A stretch of 64,000 nt of DNA from Morchella semilibera (Eukaryota > Ascomycota > Pezizomycetes > Pezizales > Morchellaceae), in assembly GCA_009192285.1 (NCBI GenBank), contig WBVU01000003.1, positions 124,001 through 188,000 of the forward strand, written 5' to 3'. Below the pieces are notes generated by a model. The model made no database searches, was not told the DNA's origin, and saw nothing but the letters and a program-made list of their open reading frames with translations. The position numbers were made by a program, and so were the translations under genes. This document shows positions 57,901 to 64,000 of the stretch, piece after piece. The number at the start of each line of letters is the position of its first letter. Within the stretch, counting starts at the first letter, position 1.

Positions 57901-58379
57901 CTAACTAGGAGCTGTGATACGATTACTGATGTAAACAAAAAAACAAAAAACTAGGAGCTGTTACTTCCTCAGGGTTAGGGCTGGATTGGCGTTGCGGACA
58001 CAATTAATCACTCGGACTTGGCACACGCTAAGAGTATTTGATACGTAAGTTGGACCATCCCGCAACAAATCCAGTGATTTTTCCGTTGATCTCCAGCAGC
58101 GGCAGTTTAGTGGTTAGCACACTCCACTTTGATGGTAAAGTCATGCCTTTGCTCCTGAATAACTGATGGAGGGTACAGCGGTCCTGGAACCTGACGTTTC
58201 ATCATCGGGTGGGTAGGTGGGCTAGCTGTGCACTCATCTCATACGGCATGGCCACTGAAGTTTGTAGGTACGCCAGCTTAATGGGCCCCTTGAGTAGAAT
58301 TTTTAAGTAGACCATTGGGTTCCGATCTCTCCTCGTACCACGTGGAGTGACCGAACCGAGCGTATCAGTAACAGGGATA

Positions 58380-58545
58380 CAGTCGTTCACAGGGTTTTGG
58401 CGAACACAGGGTTTTGGCGAACAGGGGGTTGGGGCCAATAAAAACCGTTATTATTAGACAAATTCGCCAGTTTAGGCGTTGCTATGGCGTTGCTACAGAG
58501 AGATTCGCCAAAACCCTGTGTTCGTCAAAACCCTGTGAACGACTG
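58380..58545. mobile_element. 166-bp MITE with near-perfect 44-nt terminal inverted repeats
   Basis: TA-flanked. Each end starts CAGTCGTTCACAGGGTTTTG and contains two tandem copies of a 17-nt CACAGGGTTTTGGCGAA unit. The two 44-nt arms differ at one position. CAGT ends and TA duplication point to Tc1/mariner or pogo mobilisation. The unusually well-preserved arms suggest a young insertion. No coding capacity. Confidence 0.85.
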
Positions 58546-58816
58546 TACTCCTCTTTTTGGTGTTTACGTACATATTTACCAAGATACATGCAGTACATGT
58601 AGTTCTATACTATGATTCATATATATATACTCCGCTAATCCTCTTCCCTCCAGGGTTAAGTCTTAGATGCGATATTAACTACATGATACCACACCAACCA
58701 AAGAACAGGACAACGGCATGTTACTAATAAGCAAAGTGAAACCAAAAAACTGAAAGAGCCAAAAAAAAAGAGGTTCTTTGTATATAAGAACATGACTAGA
58801 CAGCTAAAAAAAAAAA

Positions 58817-58850
58817 GAAAGGAAAGGAAAGGAAAGGAAAGGAAATACAG
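58817..58850. repeat. (GGAAA)n pentanucleotide repeat
   Basis: About five GGAAA units after an A run. Confidence 0.9.
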
Positions 58851-60399
58851 GGCCGCTACATGAAAGGCCGAGGGCTAATCCACCAAGAATCCATCGCTTT
58901 TTATAATTACCTTGAATCTAAGATATAGATCAACGGTAGTTTAATGGTGCGTATTAATCTTCGGGTACTTGCATAAAGTACATGTATGAAGTATCAATAA
59001 ATCCATTCATGGTGCCTATTTATAGTATGCTCTGGAAGATGACTTAATTTTATGCACGTTGTGAAACCACTAGTATCTGTTGCTGAGAGAAACTTTCAAA
59101 ATACATGTATGTAGCAACAATCCCTAGCGTGCCAATTAAGGGAGCGCAGTCATATGCATGCCAAGCCCGGTTTATTTTCTGTCCTGCCCACAACGGTGCA
59201 AAGGTAGTTTATGCATATCTCTTCTACAAAATTCACTTAATCTTTTACTACATGTAGTTACCGAGTCTGGGGTTTGTCGGCTGCATTTTACAGGAAGAAG
59301 TCTCCATGGCCATGTTCGATACCCCACTAAAATGCTGCCCCCGGAACCGGGAAAAGCAAATAAAAGTTGGCGGCTTCTGCTTGTCTCTCTTATCTCTATT
59401 ATCACCTAGATGTTTGAGTCTCTCATGCATTGACGTGCACGTGACCTATGCAGGGAATGACTGGCCAAAGTAAAGGAATATTTCGGGGCTTATGGATCAC
59501 TCTAGAATGTATTAAAGACTGGCAGTGGAAACTGCTTACCTGGAAGCTTTCTAAAGCAGAAATGCTCAACCAGGTCACATGATTGTGTGTGAGAGGGATT
59601 TCGGATACATGTTTATATTAAGAGTGCACGTGCGCACATAGTTTGCAACTTGTACCTACGGGCGCATATAGATATGATCCTTTGTATTATATTAATATAC
59701 TTAGTAAGTAAATATGTATTTACGTACGTCCTTGAGGGTGCCTACAGACACAAATTGATAGTCCCGATCAAAGGATCTTACCGATAGTAAAATTTAGGCC
59801 CGATAAGAATCAGGACGCCAGTAGGGCAACATGAGAAGGTATTTGGTGGAGTTCTTTTAATTCTACCCCCCGCCCCCCCCCCCTTTGGCTCAGGAAAAGG
59901 AGTGCAATAACCTTTGTCCATAGCGGCGTAGATGGCCAACTAGTCTGGGGATTCCTTAAGGGTATACATGTATGTATACATATAACAAAAATTAGTCCAT
60001 GGCCCAATCAGGTTCGCTCGAATAAGTGGGGCTCACCTAGTCGGTACTACTACATACATACCTAGCTACATGCAGATCGCCGGGCCTGACTTTGTAGTAC
60101 ACTATCGAATTGCCCAGCCTGTCCAGGTGTTGTGATGCTCTGCACTCTTGTGAAACAAATATCTGTTCTCGGGTAAGACCCCTTAATACTCAGGCTCGGT
60201 TCGATTCCGGAGCCAAACTGTGCCACATGACATGTAATTATAAGTTTACCAAGGTCCACTGGCCTGGGAGGGTGTAGGTACAGTAGGTACATCGCACCTC
60301 ACCTCGCTATATCGGGTGCTAATGCATGATTCATTAGGCCTTGATCATTGGAAACTACGTTTTGTCTGGTTGCCTCCATTTGAGATACCCCCACCCGAA

Positions 60400-60460
60400 A
60401 AAGAAAAAAAGAAAAGAAAAAAAAGAAAAGAAAAAAAAGAAAAGAAAAGAAAGAAAAAAG
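60400..60460. repeat. (AAAAG)n low-complexity tract
   Basis: Roughly 60 nt of A runs with single G interruptions. Confidence 0.9.
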
Positions 60461-61526
60461 TGTTGTGCCGATCTACCCCGCGCGTCCCTCATATGCGTCC
60501 CTCTCCCGCCTTCCCTCTTCTCGCTTCATCGCTTCGTTTTCTTTTCTCCGCGCCGTACAGCCAATCACAAAATAGAATTCCTTTTGTAGCCGGCTTCAAA
60601 ATCGCGACATAGACGACTTCACCACTCACCAGGACACCTCCCTCACCAGGAAAGTTGACATAGTTAACCTTGTTAGTTGGGATCACCCATGACCACGCTT
60701 CTGTTCGCTCATAGTGTCCACTGCATAACTATATAAACGAAAAAATAATTTTTCAGGCAAGTATTTTCTTTTATCTTACCTGCACCCCAAAGATAAATAT
60801 TCTAACTAAGGTCTAATTGGATGTAGCTAGGCGCTATGTAGGATCGAAGCTTCAGTTAACAGAGTTACTAACCTGTTCTAGTGCTTCTCTAAAAATGAAT
60901 GGTTTAGATATTCCGCTCTCACGCCCCTCCCAAAAAGCTATCGACCAAGGGACTCGAGGAAAAGGTGTTCCTCCTTGAAAAACCATTATTACACCCTTCT
61001 TTTACCCCGTATCCTCGCAGAGATAAGTTAAACTAATATATAGAGTTCGACGTTTGCCATCCACGTACATACTCTATGGATCCTCTGCGGTATTGCTGTC
61101 ACCCTCCTCCCCCCCTCCAGAATCCAGCCCTAGTTTTTTCCGACCGAGGGCGTTCCGACCCCTATACCCATTTACCAATACCATTCCACGCCAAACCTGT
61201 GTCACCATTTAACGCACGGGGTCTACTCTACATGTACTTGAAACTTGAAGGTTTTTTCTTCTTTAACCATCTACAATTTCTGTCCGACCAGAGCCCAGCT
61301 TAATTGCCCTGAGCTCTCAGGATTAGAGAGATAAATATAGGAAACATTCCCTAAGATAAATCGTCCTGGCCACAATTCTCTTGTTCAACTGGCATGCTTC
61401 TTTTATCCTCTATTCTTGTCTTTACACAAGATAATCAATCCAAGGTCCTTCCCGCAGAATTAAGCCTTCCAACTACCAAGTCCCTACCAGCTTCTACATA
61501 TATATATATACGATAGAGGGATAAAC

Positions 61527-63440
61527 ATGCGGAATAAACTTGGGCATATCTCAACCCCATCCCGTGGTGATGGTAATGATGCAAACAGCTCTAATAAGAG
61601 AGGTAAAAAACGGAGACGCCACAGCCCTCATGAGGATAGTGATGATGGCGACGAGGACAATGTCAGAATATCTCAGTGTAGTAACGCACCCACGGCTGTT
61701 ATCAGCCCTCAGTTTTGCCCTTACTATATGAAGGAACCGCATCACAAGGATTTCTGTGAGAATGGCAAGCTGCACAAATCGTGTAAGCTCAAGCATATAT
61801 CCAAGCTCCTGTATGTATCTCATTCTCTCTTCTGACCCCCTGCTAAGTGAAAAGTGCTTATTCAAAAAAACTACAAGGCAACACATACGGAGAACCCACA
61901 CAAAGCCAGTGCAGTGCGATAGATGCGGCTTTAGAGGCGATGCAGGCCAGGTGAAGGAACACAGAACAAAAACAACAAAATGTGAGAAGAAGCATTTCGA
62001 GAGAGTCAGCCAGGAGGACTTGAGGGTTGAAGAAATCTTGAAGTCGAGCAAGCAAGGTCTCAGTTCATCGGAGCTATTCAGAGCTATCTTCGGTTCCGGT
62101 CCAGAATACGAGTATGCCAGAAACTGTAAGTTTGAAACGGGGAGAAAGCCCCAACCAGAGATCTGTATCAATACTAATATTATGTTAAAGATGAGGCTTG
62201 CGAAAGAGCTCTTCCAGCATTGACCGAGATCTTCCAAGAATACTCAAGACAGAATTCGGATATCGTGTGGAGGGTTGCTCGCTGCTTCCGGGAGTTTTCT
62301 CCCTTCAAGAAATTTTCTGATAAACATCCCGATGCCAACTTTGACGCGTGTATGTATTCCCCGGGGACACCGCCATGAACAGCCGAATATATGCTGACTT
62401 GGGAGTTTAGTGGGCGTTAAATTCTGGATTGAGAAACACGTTCTGAATTCTTTTTCATCTATAATCGAACCATCGGGGGCCACAATCTCGGACGCCCCGG
62501 TTTCAACCCAGACGGCAACTGATCGTTCAGCTTCACAGACTCCTTATTCAGCGCAAACACTTCAAAATTCAGACTTCTGTGACCTCATACCTCAGTCGCT
62601 TGCTATGGACGCTACTAACAGCCCACCAACTCCCATGGAGCCTGATTCCCACTCCGGCCCTGACACCAGCTACAGCCAGTCTTTGTCTCCCCCCGGCCCC
62701 ATCTTCCCCCAGGCCAGAAAAGATAGCAATTCCCCACACCATTCTGATATAAATGAACACCCAAGAGACATAAACTACCCTTTTCCGAGGCTGCAAGCTA
62801 CAATTCAACCCCAACAGGGGAATCAATCAGACTATAATTTACAAGTCACCCAGAGATCGAGCCTAATGGGGGCACAAATATCCTATCTGACAAACAACAA
62901 TCCCTTTCTGCTTGAATCCTTAGTTCAACCTAGCCACCACCCACCCCCGAGAGAGCCCCCCACGGCCCCCCCGGGGGCGAAGGTAGGGATACTCTATTGG
63001 CTTCCGGCGCGCCCGGGTGCTCGCGTGCGTCGAGTTATATCTGGCCTCCTTCTCCGGACAATATTTTACCAACAGCGGACTATAACCAGATGAACGGTAT
63101 GGGGCCCCAACCCGAAGCAGTACCCGGACCAACAGCCGTGGACTTAGTCAAACCCCTATCTCAAGGTCACCAACCCCATAACCTGGCAGATAACAGTCAC
63201 ACGCCTATAAATCCACAGTCCCCAGCGCAACAACCCCCCTTCAGCGGTGATCACCCTATACATGACAATCGCTCAAGTACGGTATATTACTCACCGGTAA
63301 GTTCGTCTTCGACACCACAATCGGAGGTGACATGTAGGGAGTCGGAACCTCTGGATGATAACGCCCAGATGCAGGCAGAACCTCCCCCAACTTATTGGCC
63401 AACTTATTGGGCTGGGGATGGTTGGAATTCGATGAGGTAG
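61527..63440 (+). CDS. C2H2-like zinc-finger protein, paralogue C (four exons, one frame break)
   Basis: Exons 61527-61810, 61878-62125, 62191-62349, 62411-63440. The first three junctions match paralogue A in position and phase. Exon 1 has a basic patch (KRGKKRRRH) and the core start CPYYMKEPHHKDFC...CKLKH. Exon 2 gives QHIRRTHTKPVQCDRCGF and a His/Cys pair, almost identical to A. Exon 3 carries FKKFSDKHPDANF, the counterpart of A's YRKFSENHP. Exon 4 is a Pro/Ser/Gln-rich tail. Its frame changes at about 62950-63000, inside C and G runs; one missing base (or two extra) would join the halves, so sequencing error or a recent lesion. Lacks the long acidic exons of A, or they lie further upstream. 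A TATATATATA stretch sits 20-30 nt before the ATG, so the true start may be elsewhere. Confidence 0.75.
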
Positions 63441-63930
63441 AGCGCAGAAATGGTATCTCGATTATTTTCGTGTTGAAATGACGATTGAATTTATCTAAGA
63501 TTCCGTATAGTGAAAAAATGAAAAAAGTGAAAAAAAAAGGTGGAAGAGGGGAAATCGTTGGGCATGACCCTAGTAGGTATGACCCACAGTTAATATCACC
63601 CAATATCCCCCCTCCAGTCGTCGCCCCCCTCTGCATGTACTCTTACTGATAGGGGGAATATATAAGTACAGGGTGCTCATCAGCTTCGACACCCCGAATG
63701 CAGAGAATCAGCAAGTTCCACCCCACAAGGGGCAGGAACTCAAGATAGAATGGTTTCTTATGATATTTTCCTTTATCATGATGTCATGACATTTTTATCT
63801 TCTTTAGTTATATTTCAAACTAGGGCATATTATATTACACCATAAAGTTTCTATTTCTCTTCATGGATATTTATATTATATATCCTTCATTATTTTACAT
63901 CTATCATCATTTTTCCCAATTACTCTACCA
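63441..63930. other. Intergenic interval at the right edge
   Basis: No gene. A TATATAAG sequence at about 63657-63664 could be a promoter element for a plus-strand gene beginning beyond it. Confidence 0.4.
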
Positions 63931-64000
63931 ATGGACGAACATTTAAAAGTTACCGAACTTGAAGCTCGGCGATTTTCAGTTCAGAGTCTATCTGAGGGCG
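63931..64000 (+). CDS. Probable 5' end of a gene running off the window
   Basis: ATG in good context (ACCAATGG), followed by 23 open codons to the window edge (MDEHLKVTELEARRFSVQSL). Too short to assign; could be a chance frame. Confidence 0.35.
   Translation, partial: MDEHLKVTELEARRFSVQSLSEG

Larger units (their letters stand above)
54907..61526. other. Gene-poor interval
   Basis: 6.6 kb with no supported gene. Contains the MITE at 58380-58545, a GGAAA array (58817-58850), an A/G-rich tract (60400-60460), a C run near 59873, and seven TACATGTA palindromes between 56240 and 61230. Confidence 0.6.

Noticed and set aside
58085-58160. tRNA-like GTTTAGTGGTTAGCAC stretch
   Set aside because: Resembles an A box, but no B box or T arm follows.
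60185-60215. GGTTCGATTCC, a B-box match in a small hairpin
   Set aside because: No A box or acceptor stem at the right distance; the stem has a bulge.
1-64000. LTR elements, virus-like remnants, CRISPR arrays, rRNA genes
   Set aside because: Looked for reverse transcriptase, capsid or polymerase-like frames, long direct terminal repeats and regularly spaced repeats; none seen by eye.

Overview
The window looks like nuclear DNA of a filamentous ascomycete (Pezizomycotina; Pezizomycetes is my guess from the style, not proven). Genes carry short introns (about 45-95 nt) with GTANGT-like donors, TACTAAC/GCTAAC-like branch points and AG acceptors. The gene set is typical of fungi: a FluG-type amidohydrolase/glutamine synthetase fusion, a secreted dipeptidyl-peptidase 5, a DUF3176-type membrane protein, a membrane-anchored ankyrin protein, a ricin-B-like lectin and three related C2H2-like zinc-finger proteins. 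There are no bacterial operons, rRNA genes or CRISPR arrays, and I found no recognisable LTR element or virus-like remnant.

Layout. 0.2-4.4 kb (-): ankyrin protein with N-terminal membrane segments. 4.6-7.0 kb: gene-free, with three small inverted-repeat elements. 7.0-10.4 kb (+): alpha/beta hydrolase and ATP-grasp protein, both very GC-rich. 11.3-11.9 kb (+): unrecognised protein. 12.6-15.2 kb (-): ten-exon dipeptidyl-peptidase 5. 16.2-17.9 kb (-): polyglutamine RING protein. 18.0-19.0 kb (-): two small genes. 19.2-21.9 kb (-): zinc-finger paralogue A. 22-26.6 kb: repeat-rich, with a DDE transposase fragment and MITE-like repeats. 26.6-27.1 kb (+): lectin. 27.1-32.2 kb: gene-poor. 32.2-34.6 kb (-): paralogue B. 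34.6-40.4 kb: gene-poor. 40.4-43.2 kb (-): fluG-like gene. 43.2-48.1 kb: gene-poor. 48.1-50.1 kb (+): DUF3176-like protein. 50.1-54.4 kb: gene-poor, with a cluster of a conserved 17-nt motif. 54.4-54.9 kb (+): orphan protein. 54.9-61.5 kb: gene-poor, with a young-looking MITE. 61.5-63.4 kb (+): paralogue C. 63.9 kb: probable start of another gene running off the edge.

Exon structures were worked out by hand from splice signals, phase and remembered family sequences. For DPP5, FluG, zinc-finger A and B, the lectin and the DUF3176 protein, the phases close. DPP5 does so only if one extra base in exon 4 is allowed for. The hydrolase, DPP5, RING and zinc-finger C genes each carry one frame break in or near homopolymer runs, so sequence errors are as likely as real mutations.

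The most unusual signals are: a 17-nt motif (TCAYNNNNYATCACTCG) present about 17 times, with seven copies within 3 kb; strong over-representation of the palindrome TACATGTA; a C-rich to G-rich skew sawtooth that resets at an intron; at least four different short TA-flanked inverted-repeat elements; and the tripled, diverging zinc-finger family.
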